From Pelargonium nanum (lineage: Eukaryota > Streptophyta > Magnoliopsida > Geraniales > Geraniaceae), in NCBI GenBank assembly GCA_036897485.1, contig JAYMTF010000048.1, positions 1 through 63,990 of the forward strand: a stretch of 63,990 nt of DNA, given 5' to 3'. Within the stretch, counting starts at the first letter, position 1. Each line of letters starts with the position of its first letter. The translations under genes were made by a program, and so were the position numbers. Under the pieces are notes generated by a model. It did no database searches. It was not told the DNA's origin and saw only the letters and a list, made by a program, of their open reading frames with translations. Shown piece by piece: positions 23,901 through 37,671 of the stretch.

Positions 23901-24867
23901 TCCAATATAATGTATGAACATCAATGTAGATATGCCAAAGGCCTACATTTATGAGCCATGGACAGCTCCACTAAGCATTCAAACTAAAGCGAAGTGCATA
24001 ATCGGGAAAGATTATCCAAAACCAGGTCAGTTGTCGTGCTGATTCTGTCCTACCAAGCAGTATAGTATTTATTCCAAAAGTGCCAGTTTAATTCTCTTAT
24101 AGTCTTTATCAAGAATATTAGGAAATGAAGTTTTGTATTTTGAGATAGTCATGAATGATTACTTTCAAAATTGCCATGCCATAAAATGGAATGATGCGGA
24201 CTATTTTAGAGATGATCAGAGCAGCATAGAATGATAGTAGTAGATGACAGGCTTCGTGAATGTCAATGATGTCATGAAAGCTAGCAGCCACTATTCAACC
24301 AGTCACAAGAGTATAATTTGGTAGATCTCAGTCAACTGTACGTAAAAATGTATCTTTTGTTCAAATGCAAATTGTAGACACACTTGACTTGGATTGTTGA
24401 TTGGTTCTGTGTTTCATTGGATAAGATGATCAAAAGCAACAAAACTCGAATCCTTGAAATGACAGTCCTTTTTTATTTAAATGCAATGACAAACAATACA
24501 AATTGATCAATATGGTCTAGTGTTAGTTTGTATTGACCCAAATTTGTCGCTTCATCTCATGATACTCAGATACTTACAGTATGTTCTTAAGTTCCAATAC
24601 TTTGAAAGTATTCATTCTTGTTGACTATGGTGTATGGATTAGCCTCGGCAAGTCGTTTACTAATTCTTGTGGTTGTCTATTCCAGTGGTTTCTCATGATT
24701 CTGCTAGCAAAGAATGCAAGAGGAAGTTAGCTGAAGCATATGCATTAAACCAGAAACAAAATGGCCTGGTGAGTGAAGATGATCTGAAGAGGTTGAGGAG
24801 AAAATTGGAGGAAGACCAAGATCAAGAAACCCCAAGTAGAAGGCTAAAACAAAAGCTTGTTGAGTGA
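20913..24867 (+). CDS. UVR3: (6-4) DNA photolyase
   Basis: A flavoprotein that repairs UV-induced (6-4) pyrimidine-pyrimidone photoproducts using blue light. Thirteen exons: 20913-21287, 21365-21445, 21538-21717, 21802-21873, 22033-22119, 22254-22352, 22443-22526, 22908-22994, 23126-23197, 23272-23385, 23762-23849, 23930-24025, 24686-24867. They encode 538 aa. The N-terminal alpha/beta domain has [17 protein letters not shown] and FVIDPHYM. The FAD domain has [52 protein letters not shown] and [20 protein letters not shown]. The two catalytic histidines of the (6-4) class fall at residues 364 and 368, which separates it from CPD photolyases and cryptochromes. There is no cryptochrome-type tail. 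An in-frame ATG at 20838 would add 25 residues rich in Ser/Pro/Phe. Confidence 0.95.
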
Positions 24868-25860
24868 GCAGAGCACTAAACCATCATATGTTTCTGTTTT
24901 CTTGGCCAAGCCTATCAATATAGGACAATGGGTTGCAGAAATCAGACACCAGTACTAAGTAGGCTAATTTTGTCTCTGTAGAAAACCCTACTACCTAACA
25001 GAGAGCCTTGGTGACTACCACTTCACCTTTTCATGTTTCCCAATAGTTAACCAATTTAGCTTTGTTGCATTCTACATGTATCATATGTATGAAAATATTT
25101 TTATCTAGTTCTAGGAAAGTATTTTCATGCTATTGTTAGTATCATTTTGAGGTCATTTGCTCACTAATTAATCATTGTGTATAGGAACCAGGGTCAAAAG
25201 AGTAATAATCCATTGTACATTCCAATAACATAATACTGTTAATTGTTAAATTGAAAATAAATTTTCACCTCATAAAATTTCTTTGTGCTAAGATTGGTGT
25301 CTATTTCTTATCATGATGTATGAATGAACTTTGTAAAATCCAATTTGAATTAAGTGAGATTTGGTTTTGGTATAGTTCAATACACGAGTACCGAAAGAGA
25401 TTTTATAAGAATTTTATTTCAACCATTAAGCGAATGTATCAGCTGAGACATGAGTTGTTTTAAGTCTTGGGTTCAAGTTTCGTATATACCTGCTTTAAAT
25501 ATATATATTATTAATTATTATTTTTGTAACTGGGGTACATTAGTACATTACCATTACTTAAAGCATATAAATACTGGATATATGATTTTTAATTTTAATG
25601 TCAAAGAGGAAAAAAAACTTGTGGTGGACACGTGCAAAATTGTCATAGAACAACACACGTGCCAAGTCAAACAACAGTGGAGCCGTGGCCTTGTGTTTAG
25701 TGATTGGCATCATTTTGAGTCTCTCCATTCCATACAAGAACAGAAGACACATCTGTAAAATTTTGATATCTAGGGCACTGCCAAAACCACCCACTCTCTA
25801 TACATCACCGCCACCGCCACCACCACCGCGACCTGAGATCACACTCTCAAAATCGCAGTC
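24868..25860. other. intergenic between UVR3 and COX5b
   Basis: This holds the UVR3 3' UTR, AT-rich spacer and the COX5b promoter. A tRNA B-box-like GGGTTCAAGTTTC lies near 25470, possibly a SINE relic. Two ACGTG cores occur (ACACGTGCAAAA near 25629 and ACACGTGCC near 25657). Just before the ATG is a CCGCCACCGCCACC repeat within the leader. No other gene is seen. Confidence 0.45.
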
Positions 25861-28800
25861 ATGTGGAGAAGAGTACTCAGTTCGCAGCTCAAAACCCTAG
25901 CGCCACGCCAATCGCTTCACAAATCCGCCGCCGCGGTTCTCGTCAATCGCCCCCTCATTTCTCCGCCTGTCTCACCTCCTCTCTCCTCTCGCTTCTTCAG
26001 CGCCGAATCTGGTACCATCTCGACGTCAATTTCTCATCTCAGATCTTCTCTGTACGTATTGATCCGATTGTGAATTGATGTTTGTGTATTCTTCTTGATT
26101 CCAGGTGATGCTTCGGTGAAGAAGAGGGTTGAGGATGTGATGCCCATTGCCACAGGACACGAGAGAGAGGAGCTCGAAGCGGAGCTTGAGGTATTCTCTT
26201 TGCATCTAATATGTTTGTTTGGTTGATGAGAAATTGACCAGTAGGAAGAAAAAAAAAATTTAATTTTTTTATGTTGGTTTTAGATTTTTGACTTTTGTAA
26301 TGGAGAATTCTGACGTTAAATTGTTTGGTCTGTTTAGGGAAAGGACATTCAAGAAATCGACCATCCTGTTGGTCCCTTTGGAACAAAGGTTAGTGTCCTT
26401 TTCAATTACGTGGTTTTGTGATGAACAATTCTGATTATTATGTGGTGTAGCTCAATAGTTTTCATGGTTTTGATTAATTACAATATTGGTGGGATTTTAC
26501 ATTTAAGCATATTCATTGCATCACAACTTTAGTAGCGGTGTAAAGTCTTGTATATTTATTATCATTTTCTTTCATCTTTTGGAAAGCAATGGCAACAGAA
26601 TGCACAATTAATGATATGTGATATTGTATTCAAATTTCTAATACAATTGTCGGTTCCAGTTGTCTTTTGTTTCAACCATAATGAAGTTTTTATCTGCAGT
26701 CACATATGTAACAGTATGCAACTTAGTTCTTGTTTTCAAATTAAATTTCTTGACAACAAATAGATCTCTCTCTCTCTCTCTCTCTCTCCCCCACCACTTT
26801 GAGTGAATTTCATGTTCCATTCGATTTCAATCCCAGTTGCATATTTGTATATTTCAAATTGATTAACCCATTTCTTGGTAACTCAGTAACTTGTGCTAAG
26901 AACAACGGTTGCAGTTAACTTCCAATTGGTGGGTTTTAGAAGATAAAACCGTATTGGAGAGTACCACGGGCATATTTGGCTGTTTGGTACAGCTTTTCGA
27001 TTTGGACTAGTCTGGTTGGTTCTGAAATACAAGTAATTTATTTACATTAGAAAAAATGAAGCATGAGCTATAAAATTTGTTTTGCCTTAACCATAGGCGC
27101 AACATTGTATTGAGACAAGGCCATCGTGACTAAATTGGATTGGTGCCATTTCCTGAATGTTAGGCTTCATCCACATCATGACAATAAGGCTAGGTACACT
27201 GGTTTAGGATTAAGTAAAACAGGAACTTGATAAATGAGTGAGAGATACTGAGCACCCCCACTAACCCTCCGTACAAAGGATCATTCTTCTAATGGCATTT
27301 CCTGTAGTCTAGATCATTCCAATAGTAATGATTATACTATGACATTCCAAAATCCCGAAGAAGAAAAAAAAACACTCTTTAAATGAACCATCATTCTATT
27401 CATCATTTGAAATTTTGTATTTATAAATATAATGTTTGTATAACCATAGAATTTCATATGACAGAGTGAGAGTTGTCATTTGAAATCCCATAATGTAGGC
27501 ATGTTTTAAATGCTATTAGATTTGAGACCAATCCAAATTCAAATTGTTTGAGTATCCAAACATTGGATTTGGCTCAAATCTAAAATTCCAAATGAAATCT
27601 AAGAATCCAAACGGAGCATTAAATAATGCTCTACTGTATTTGGGAATTTGGGAGGAAGTAGGTGGATCAATCTATGCTATTTATTCTTGTTCTTCCCCAA
27701 AATTATATTATTCTGCTAACTTATGTTTTTTTCTACACAAGTCTACTTTTCTTTTGTGCCATTCTTTAATTACTCTTTTTATTTTGTTAATTTAGCTGCA
27801 TGGGAAATAAAAACAAATCTAAAGCAGGTAAACTAGTGAGATTAGAAGTAAAGGAAAGCTAGATTCAACATCAATTCACACATTTGGGTATGCAAGAACA
27901 AATTGTATTTACCACATGTAATAGTATTAGTTGTTTGGGTATGCAAAGGAAAATTTGAGTCTTACCATGATGCTAGTTTCAAAATTATGTTAATTTCAAG
28001 ATTTTCTCCTCCCATTCTTTCTTTGGCTCCTGTATTTTTCTCAGTCAAAGTGTTGCCTTGGCTCTAGGTCAGTCATGTTTCTTATACAAGCCTTGCAGAA
28101 CTGGCCTGGAAATCCTAATTTTTAGTAGCTGTATAGGTTTTTTTTTTCGAGATTTATCTTGAATGGAATGGTGTCAGTCGTGAAACTGAAAGCTGTTGTT
28201 AAAAATTAATATATTGATGTTTTATGAAATATAATCTAGATCCATCGCCTCCATTATCTTTAATCCCATCTAGAACAACTCATACGTAAAGTGTCCCATG
28301 TATGGTGATTTATTTATTTTTTATCAGCAAGCATATGTATGGTGATTGATTTGCATTATGCAGTTATTTCTTTTTGGGTTACATTTATACCTTATGATGA
28401 TGTTAGCAACACTATTTCATCTGTAATATTTATTTACAGGAAGCACCTGCTGTTATTAAGTCGTATTACGACAGGAGAATAGTCGGATGTCCTGGGGGTG
28501 CTGGAGGTGGGTGATTATCTTTGTGTGTGTTGGTTTTGGAATGAACTGGACATACATGTGTGTTCATGTGGGTCTTTATTTATAAAGAGTAGTATAAATA
28601 ATTTCATTACTTACATCATATCTGTTATATATAAATTGCAGAGGATGAGCATGATGTTGTCTGGTTCTGGCTGCAGAAAGGCAAGCCACATGAATGCCCA
28701 GTGTGCACACAATATTTTGTGGTAAGTAAATAGCCATAACTTCAATAAATGCGTGTGAAGTACCGTCATCTCATCTATTCCTAGACTTTAGATAATATTC

Positions 28801-29246
28801 TGTTTACACATGTACACGCATAGAATCTGGATATTGGTGTCCAGTTCTGTTACTATAGCTATGGAATTTGATTTAGGTTTAGATATGTCAACTTGGATGG
28901 CTTTAGAGAATTGTAAATAACACACAGAATGCAGTTCCAGTTGTCGAGCTGCCTAATTTCAAGCAGATCAAATTTAGATAAGTGCTCATGCACACGTATA
29001 CAGAATAAATATATAAATATTTATTTGGTTGCATCCCAACCATCACATCTTCTGAGGCCCTTTGAAAGTTATGATGTCTAAGCTTGAGCCCCATTCTCTC
29101 ATTGAAGAGCCAAAACTATGTTTTTTTACTGTATTTCTGCTCAACATGGATATCAGTTATCTAATTAAATGCTTTGATTTTTGTTCAAGCTGGACGTGGT
29201 GGGCCCAGGAGGAGATCCAGAAGCAGGAGACGATCATCATCACTAA
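25861..29246 (+). CDS. COX5B: cytochrome c oxidase subunit 5b, mitochondrial
   Basis: A nuclear-encoded zinc-binding subunit of respiratory complex IV, in the mitochondrial inner membrane on the matrix side. Six exons: 25861-26011, 26105-26190, 26338-26388, 28440-28506, 28642-28721, 29190-29246. They encode 163 aa, as expected for plant COX5b. The first 50 or so residues form an Arg/Ser-rich transit peptide (MWRRVLSSQLKTLAPRQSL, then RFFSAESG). The mature part has KKRVEDVMPIATGHEREELE, HPVGPFGTKEAPAVIKSYYD, then a rubredoxin-like zinc site with cysteines in RIVGCPGGAG and HECPVCTQYF. The end is DPEAGDDHHH. Intron 3 is 2 kb long and holds a (TC)n microsatellite. The last exon codes only 18 residues and the stop. 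Confidence 0.96.
26765..26788. repeat. (TC)n microsatellite
   Basis: About twelve TC dinucleotides lie inside COX5b intron 3. It is a length-variable simple repeat with no coding role. Confidence 0.9.
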
Positions 29247-32200
29247 TTGAGGCCTTTCATTTTTCTGATGGAATAATATTTTGGATGATGACGAGATTGT
29301 TTCTATCTAGTACAATATTCAAGTTGAAGATGCAGAAGCTACGCATGTTTGTTTTGAATTGGTGTTGCTTTCTTGTGGTAGTTGCTTCGGCAACATTTGA
29401 AAAAAAACTACAATTTTGATATTCATAGTGTAGACATGGTTGGCCTTGTGTTGGAACTATGTAGTTTGTTAGATTTCATCAATGAACTGCCAAATAATTG
29501 ATGAATCTTGATTCTTTCATAAAACCCAGAATTTGGTATTTAAAGGAATAACAAAACCTAAGCTGCAGATTTTCATGCTAGTTTAGTTTGTTCATTCTAG
29601 TTGGTGTTGCAAGTGCATGCACAATATTTTTTATTTTTATTTGTTTTAAATATTTGGATTCCATATGTTATGAGTGTAGTATATTTTTGGATTATTGTGT
29701 GGCAATGACATTAAAGAATGCTATTAAATAATGTGACATGGAGGCAAAAAGAAAAATAATTTGTGCAGGCTTATTCCAAAAGCTTTGTATTTTTGTTGTG
29801 CAGCTTGAATCAATCAATTGAAATGAAATGATTTTTATGATGAAAACAAGTTGATGGGAATCAAAACAGAATTGATTCAAAATGTCCCATCATCATCTTA
29901 CCAATAATGAGAAAAGACTTGTATTCCATTTCAATATCAATATCAATTCATTTTGTGGAGGACACACCAATTAATACATGGAGAAATGAATAAAATATTT
30001 TGATATTTGCTACCCATTATACTATTCCCTCTTGATATTGTTATTGTTATTATTAGTTTTTTTATATCCCTCATTCCTCTTGCTAATTCATGAAAATGTT
30101 TGTAACATCATCTTTTTTTGAAAATTTCCCATCATAGCATAACCTTTCTTATTGGGGACTCCTAAGGTTCAATCAAATATACTCCATCATTGTTGTGAAT
30201 ATAAGGGAAGAATATAAATGATTTTGATTCTAATAGAATAATATTGAAGAAAACAGATGAAATGTGGAAAGATTTTGGAAGAAATTTAAAAGGCAGACAA
30301 TAATGTCTTGTCTCTTCTGTAAAGGAAGAGTGATGCAGAATCTTTAACTTATTCGTAATGCAAAGTTTCTACATCTTATATTATATAACAATACATAGTT
30401 TAATTTCATGTGTGTATATTGAATACACAGTCAATACAATATTTGAAATGTATGATCCACATAGCATGATGTTAAAAAAATATTCGAGATGTTTTTCATC
30501 AAACATTGTGTTATCTTACTATAATGTCATTCAATCTTCAATATTGATACATACAATGCCCTAAACATTACTTAGCTATATATAAAAAATACATTAATTA
30601 TTTGATTCTAATATATTGAAGTTAGTCAATGTTGATACAAATCTATCGTTTTGTATGTTTTGAAACGAAAATATTTGAATGTATCGCTTTATGTGAATCA
30701 TCCTATCAACAAATTATTTTATATTTTAATTTCATAATAATTGGAAAAATCAATTTCAAAATTAAACATCAATATAATGTAAAAGAATCCAGCTGAATTG
30801 AAAACAAATATTGTAAAGGTTATAACATGATGTTATTTTATATTGACATATTATATTTCTCTCATACTATATTTATATTAATTGCTAAAAGAAAAAAAAA
30901 AGTTTGTATAAAAAACTATATTATTTTCCTTCAAAACTATATTATTTAAGAGAAGGTGGATACTTCTTGAAAACACCTCAAGACAAGGAATCCATAAAAA
31001 AAAATTGGCAGATCCACTCAAAACTGTCACATCATATTTTTATAAATAAATTATGTCTACTAGCTAATTAAATATATATACTACATATGGGATAATGGTA
31101 AGGATAAATTCACTTTTAATGGAATTAATCAATCGGTTCTCTTAAGATAATTATAATTAATTAAATGCAGAAGAAACAAAAGGCTACATTTTGTTTTTAA
31201 TCTCTGTTCACTAATTACATCTTTAACCCACATTCACTAATTAAATTAATGATAGTGAAAAATATATGTTTAAAAGGTTGTCAAGTCAATCAAGCTAGCT
31301 CTCTTTGTCTATAGAATTTTTATGCAACTTTTGTTGTTGCGCGTGCCAGCTTTGCAATTTTATTTAAAACTGTCTTCAAAAGATTTCTTTTTTCTTTTTT
31401 CTTTTTTTGTGGTTTTATTTTCAATAAAATGTACTTATAGCATATGCTGTGTTCATGTTAAGATTTACGGATAAATTTAATAAACATGTTTGGAAAGAAC
31501 GGTGATGAAGTTATTCGATGGTGGCTAGACGGCGCCTCAAACTAAAAAATATATATTTATTTGTAAAAACTTATATATATATATATTATTCTCAAATGAT
31601 TTTTTATTAAATAATTGTGTTATTTTCTATATATTATTAATTATTTTAAAATAAATTGTCAGATTTATTTAACTTTGTTCTAATAGTTGTAAATGTATGT
31701 TCCTTTCCTACTCTAAAAATTATTAATAAGTTAGTTGAAACTTGAACTATACATCTCATAAGTTTTGTTCCAACAAGTTCTATTGATCCTATGCATAGTT
31801 CTTAACTAAAAAAAGAAAGTAAAAAATGATAGAATTTTTTTTGAAGGATTAAGTCGGTTAGTTTGGTACTCCACCTAATAGCTTAACTTTTTGAGATTGA
31901 AGAAAAGTTTGATATGATATTAGAGTTGGTTATGTTTAGTCCTATTGATTCTTCTGACTTGTTTGTGACTTAAATTCACCCTTCTATGTAAGACTCGAGT
32001 TCTGTTCTCTCTTATCCGGCTTACACATGAGAGAAATTATTAAGTGTACTCCAGATTTAAATACACGATACACGTGAAGCCTAAGTCAATCTTTCTTATT
32101 CAACCTGCACGTAGGAGAAGTGTTCAAGAATCTCAATCGTCACTTGATATACCAATTGAAACATCAATCTATTAGTTGAAATTTTTGAATTAGTGTCAAG

Positions 32201-34600
32201 TTTGAGAAATAGTTTACCTTGTTGTGTTAACAATAAATTGTTTGAGCACAGTTGCTTGTGGGACACCAAGAACTCATTTATTTTCTATATGAAAATGCTG
32301 AAATACATTTTAGATGAGCTAGTGCATTGATAATCAAAGTATAATAATCTCCAATAACATAGTAGTGACAATGGCATAATCTGTCTTTACTAAATTAATC
32401 CATCTTTCTGGTTAAGATTGATTCTCTTGTAATTTGAGTGTGGGGTAAGCAATGGATGATCAGTTGACAAACATAAAAGGTTTTTGCACTCAAATTTCTT
32501 CCAAAAAGGAGGGGAAAATGCCCTAATTTGACCTATAAAGGAAATCAGATGCTGCTTTTCACTTCCACAACAATTTGTTTATGCTTCTCATGTCCTCATT
32601 AAGCACTAATTTATGAATGAGTTAGGTCAACTACATTTAGTAATACGACATGCCTATATTTGTCATCCTCGAATTGTCTTTTGCGCCAGCCGTTGATGTC
32701 TTTATTACAACTTTAAAGTAATTTAACGCTCAATTCTCTTAACGATAGAAGACAACTTTACGATCAAATGTTGTTTGAATCAAAATTATAAAATTACACA
32801 ATGAAGGACCCTTTATGTTATTGTAGTAATTCAATGAAATTATATTAAAGAAGTGGCCAATTAAGTAATGATATTATGAGTGGAAATGGATGGTGCAATG
32901 GTGCATGAAGGTTGCATCTTATAGGGTTATTGAACATGAAAATGCATAATGGGGACAGACCTATGGCCACAACCTCTATGGAACCACATTCAATTTGTTG
33001 GGTCTTTGTTATCAAAGTTTATGCTATTGAGGCTATATAGGATATATGCCAATGCACTTTCTTTACAAATATAGTTTACTAAAATAGATCTTGAATATGT
33101 CCAATTTGAGAAAATATATCCTGGAATTCAATTATAACTTTTTTGAAGATTTTGATTCAGAAAACTATTTGTTTTCCATTGCAGTTTTTGAATTAGAAAG
33201 ATCACCCATCTGCGATTCTTATAGCAATTTTTCTTGACATTCTAAGGAATTAATGAAGTGTCTAATGTTAAAAGTATAAACAAAAACTTTAACAGTTAGT
33301 TTGAATTTTTAGTTGAGCCGGTTAATCCTAACACCTCCAAAAGTGTGTTATTAAATTCTTATGTATTTTTCAAATTTATCTATTATCTCTCTATGAGTTT
33401 TTTCTCCCTTTCTTCGAGCTTTCTCTTCTCCTATTATTCTAATCACAATGGTCACTCTACCATCTCTTTTCGGTTCACTTGTAAAACTATAACATGAATG
33501 AGCTTTTATATCTCTCTCTTTGATTCACCCGCAAAGTTATAACGAGAAATAGACTCTCTTGTCTTCTCCTATCGGTTTATCTGTAAAGTTAAACTGAGAA
33601 TAAACTGAACTTTCTTTTCCTCTCAACGGTCCACCTCCCGTGAGAGAGACTACTTAAGCTTTTAGTTGAAGCGATTCTCTAACGATTCCAAATAATTTGG
33701 TCACATGGAGGTATCATATTGATGGGAGGTCCATTTTTGGAGTTACATTATGTTTGTGCAGCAGCTGGTGTGTCCCTCATGAGTATAAAGAAACAAAACT
33801 TTTACAGGTAGAGCCAGGCAGAGGCAGCAACCAAAGAAACTATAATGGCAAGCAAGAAGGATGCAAGGAAGGAGTGGAAAAAAGTTCACATGCTTTTTCT
33901 CAGCTCTCTCTTACACTTGACAAATCCATCCAGGTTGGTATTTTCTTGATTAGACTTCACACACCACATCTTCTTTATTTATTACTGTTTTTATTCTTAC
34001 ATTTAATACATATTTAAGAGAATAAAACCTAAAAGTCTTAAACCTAAAACCCCACTTCTCATTCTTTCTCCCCCAGAAGAGTTCTTGATCATTTTAAACA
34101 AATTGTCTCTCTGGTAAGTTGAAAGATTGAAACTTTTACTTTCTGGGTTAATGGGCATCCATCAATCACCCTAGAAATTCATATACAAATGATTGAAAAA
34201 AATGTATTTTTTCTTTTACAAACTTGGATTATTCTTTTTCTTGTTTTCAGTAATATTCTTGAGGCTATTGATTGTTGGGTCTGCTTTATTTTTTAGCCAC
34301 TCCACTGCCCACAAGCATAGATTCTCTCTATGTTGAGCTGGGGCAGCTCAGGAATGGATGAATGTGCTCTGCTCTGCTTGGATTCTCTCTGCTCTTAAAA
34401 AGATTTCCTGCTTTTGTCCTTGTCTTTACCTCTCCTTTTCACAGATGCCCCTCTTCTCTTTTCTTCAGTTTTTTAGCGGTTTTAGACACCATTTTGTTAG
34501 TGTAGCTAGCTGGTTTACACATTACACGTACATCATAGTTTCTTGCATATTCACCTCTTTTATTCCATTTCCACACTAACCCATTTCCATTTTTTTACTC
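29247..34600. other. gene-poor AT-rich interval
   Basis: More than 5 kb without a convincing gene. It holds the COX5b 3' UTR, long A/T runs, a (TA)n tract at about 31571-31585, and a degenerate 50-bp tandem repeat at about 33456-33606. Near 33.7-34.1 kb the sequence is slightly richer, and a 36-codon frame starts at 33845 (MASKKDARKEWKKVH...). It is followed by a possible donor at 33934, but nothing supports translation. Stretches around 31.85-32.2 kb and 33.3-33.7 kb have the look of old dispersed repeats I cannot classify. Confidence 0.5.
33456..33606. repeat. degenerate tandem repeat, about 50 bp, three units
   Basis: Three successive blocks share the pattern 'TCTCTTTTCGGTTCACTTGT AAAACTATAAC', with variants TTTGATTCACCCGCAAAGTT and CTATCGGTTTATCTGTAAAG. 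Each is followed by a purine-rich tail. The units are diverged and of unequal length (about 49-52 bases), so the array is old. No ORF runs through it. Confidence 0.5.
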
Positions 34601-34608
34601 TATAAATA
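34601..34608 (+). promoter_or_regulatory. TATA box of the thioesterase gene
   Basis: TATAAATA lies 106 bases before the ATG after a T-rich tract. A leader of about 75 bases with CTTCCTCTTCCTCTTCC repeats follows. Confidence 0.6.
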
Positions 34609-34706
34609 CAGACTCAAACTCTGTGTTTCTCTTCATTGCAGTACCTTCACCTTCCTCTTCCTCTTCCTATTCCTATATCTACTGTGTTATTTCAAGAACA
34701 GCAAAG

Positions 34707-37671
34707 ATGAGCTATTCGCGACCGAATATGGCTTCCTCCGGTTTGTTCCCTTTCTCCTTTTCATTGTCTTTTATTCACATCTCAGCTTGCTATAAGTGTG
34801 AACTGGTATTAGCTGTTGTTTCCTTAGTTGGGTTTCTGTTTTGTGGTCTAATAGTGAAACTGTAAGCAAATGGTGATTTAGTTTTCAACTTTCGAATCAA
34901 TTGTTGTTTTCTAATCAAGAAGTGACATTAATTTTTACTGCAAACTTCAGGTAGTAGAACTGCTAGAAGGACAGTTGAGTTTGGGAGGACACATGTGGTT
35001 AGGCCACAAGGTGATCACAGGGCCACTATAGTCTGGCTGCACGGACTCGGTGATAATGGCTCGAGGTATGTGGGATCATTCTCTTCGGCATTGTTGTGTT
35101 CTGTGTTAAGATACCGTGTTTTGGTTAATTTTATGTTAGTAACTTCGTACAGTTAAGTTCAAGTAATCAAGCTTACATATCTGATATCTATCACAATCAG
35201 TAGTGTGAAAAGACTCAGAGATATATAGTAATTGTCTGTATCTGGTGCATACATATTCCTTTCCTTTTGCACTAAGCCCTAGTGAGAATTAGAAAGGTTT
35301 TGTTTTGTTTTGGTTAGTGAAGACACAAAAAGAGGAGTTTAAGAATGTCAATATTCTGGCATGTGCTATATTGGGTGGTCCTTGTGATGTTAAGCTTTTT
35401 GATATTGAAAGCTTTCTACCAAGATTCTCATTCGGATTGATTTGATGGAAGAGAGCACCAGCGCCGTCAAATGACATATATATATTAGGTTGTTTTATCT
35501 TTTCCTTTTGTTGTCTCTTACCATGATAAGCTAGCTTTAGGAGGCCTTGATTTAGAAAACAGCATATACTATACCTTATTCATTAAAAGGGGACCACTGG
35601 GTCACTTAGTTCTTCCACCAACTGGATATTCATTGTTGTAACATTTAAAAAGGCCTATGCTATAGCCTCCTGAATACAAGTTTAGTTTATTGAAGCTTTC
35701 TAGATTTGATGGAAATGGTCCCGCAATTGCGTTTTTCGTGTCTGTTTACTGATTGGTTTGTTGTTGCAGTTGGTCCCAACTCTTGGAATCACTTCATCTT
35801 CCAAATGTAAGCAGGCTTGTCCATAGTAGTATGTTAGCTTTTTTACTTTCTGGTTCCTTTGCCCTTAGTTTCATTCTAAATTTATCGGGTGCTTGCGTTG
35901 CAATTCTATCGTGCAGGTCAAATGGATTTGCCCGACTGCTCCTACTCGTCCAGTAGCATTACTCGGGGGATTTCCTTGCACTGCATGTGAGATCATAGCC
36001 TTGTTCTTTGATTCATAAGAATTTAGTATCCTATTTGCCATATCATATCTCGAAAGTTCCATAATGTGCTTATCATCTGAACAGCCTCTGTGATTCATTT
36101 CAGGGTTTGACGTGGGAGAGCTTTCAGAAGACGGTCCTGATGATGTGGAGGGTCTAGATGCTTCAGCTGCGCATATTGCAAACTTGTTGTCAGCAGAGCC
36201 AGCTCATGGTATTCTACAATATAAACTATCTGCAACAAAAATAACATTTTCAGATCACAATTTTAACTGATATTGGAAATTAAAATCCTAGTAGAATCTT
36301 TATTTTTCACTTTTAGCTTACACTTTGTGTTATGCCACTGTCCAACTCTTTTGGTTATGATTTTACTCTCATTTTACCTTACTTTTTCAATATTTTGTTG
36401 GTAGTTAAAGTTGGTATTGGAGGATTCAGCATGGGGGCTGCAACAGCACTGTACTCTGCAACTTGCTGCACTCTCGGGAAATATGGAAATGGCAACCCGT
36501 ACCCTGTCAACTTAAGGGCAGTTGTTGGTCTAAGTGGCTGGCTTCCAGGTTCAAGGTATGACTAGAACTGTACTCTTGAAGCATATCGTTTTTCACTATT
36601 TCACACACATGAGAGTGTTATTATATGCTTGTTCTTTACCGTATTGATTTATATTATATGAACAGGAGCTTGAGGAACAAAATAGAAGGGTCACATGAGG
36701 CTGCAAGGCGAGCTACATCCTTGCCTATTCTGCTTTGTCATGGACTTAGTACGTATCTAATTTGATGTCTGTTTTGCTACTGGTGTCATAGTCATGAAAT
36801 GCATATACCAAACACTATAATATTAATGAAACCCCCCTTCTGTTTTGTGAACTGTCTGAGAGCATTAGGTTATGCACTCATGAGTTACTGGACATGCTCA
36901 GTTTCTCCAATTATAGTTGGTCCCCCTATTTAGGTCCATGTCTTGTAAAGAAGATACTTATCATGATCAGGTACAAGCACCCGCGCACCACTTGCCTTTT
37001 ATCTCTTTTCGTTTGGAGTGCAGAGAATAGGATCTTATGCAAATAGATCCTAATCCCAGCACTCACCCTCAACTTGCTAATCATCCTCTACAGTGCAAAA
37101 GACGAGTCATTTCAAGTGTCATGTCACTAGTGCTACTGTAATGTCCGGTTTATAAAACTTGTTCTTGTAGTTCTAGTACAATCTATATGCATGCATCACA
37201 TATCGAAGCATATCTCCCTTTTCAACACCCATTAGCAAACAGATTCTTATTCTTAACCACTTCAAGACTGGTTGATAAGTACTTTTATCCCGTACCAAAA
37301 CAAAACATTTCTTGTTTTTGAACCTAGCTTTGAGGGAGTTGAATAGAAATGTGTATTTATGAACTTAATATAGACACCTTGTGTACAAGTTAACTGACTC
37401 ATTGTCCGATTGCAGGTGATGATGTAGTTGCATATAAATATGGAGAGAAATCTGCCCAATGCTTAAGTTTGGCAGGGTTTCGATATCTTTCATTCAAATC
37501 CTATGACGGGTATGTACAGGATTTCTATAATTAACAAATGAATGAATTTACGAACGTGTCTCTAAATGTCTGGTGTGACTTTTCAGGCTCGGTCATTACA
37601 CAGTTCCTAAAGAGATGGATGAAGTTTGCAACTGGCTAAATTCAAGACTGGGGCTTGAAGTGTCTCGCTAG
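34707..37671 (+). CDS. acyl-protein thioesterase-like alpha/beta hydrolase
   Basis: A serine hydrolase of the acyl-protein thioesterase / carboxylesterase family. Animal members remove palmitate from proteins; substrates of the plant members are less clear. Nine exons: 34707-34740, 34951-35065, 35770-35806, 35917-35986, 36104-36208, 36405-36555, 36666-36748, 37416-37509, 37587-37671. They encode 257 aa. Seen motifs are ATIVWLHGLGDNGSSW, FPCTAWFDVGELSEDGPDD, the nucleophile elbow GIGGFSMG with Ser129, the acid in HGLSDDVV (Asp200) and the histidine in GLGHYTVPKEMD (His233). The triad is therefore complete. The wording is nearest the Arabidopsis protein I remember as At5g20060. The first exon codes only 11 residues. 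Transcription converges with the CXC factor gene. Confidence 0.93.

Noticed and set aside
24224..24310. snoRNA in UVR3 intron 12
   Set aside because: TGATGTC and CATGA-like boxes are present but no terminal stem or properly spaced C/D boxes.
27440..27640. hAT-type MITE in COX5b intron 3
   Set aside because: AATCCAAAC-type ends are suggestive, but no matching opposite end or target duplication was found.
31850..32170. LTR retrotransposon remnant
   Set aside because: The sequence has a familiar dispersed-repeat look, but no LTR ends, primer site or coding part is visible.
33690..34100. microRNA precursor
   Set aside because: Some G/C-rich stretches, but no long hairpin with a recognisable plant miRNA could be found by eye.
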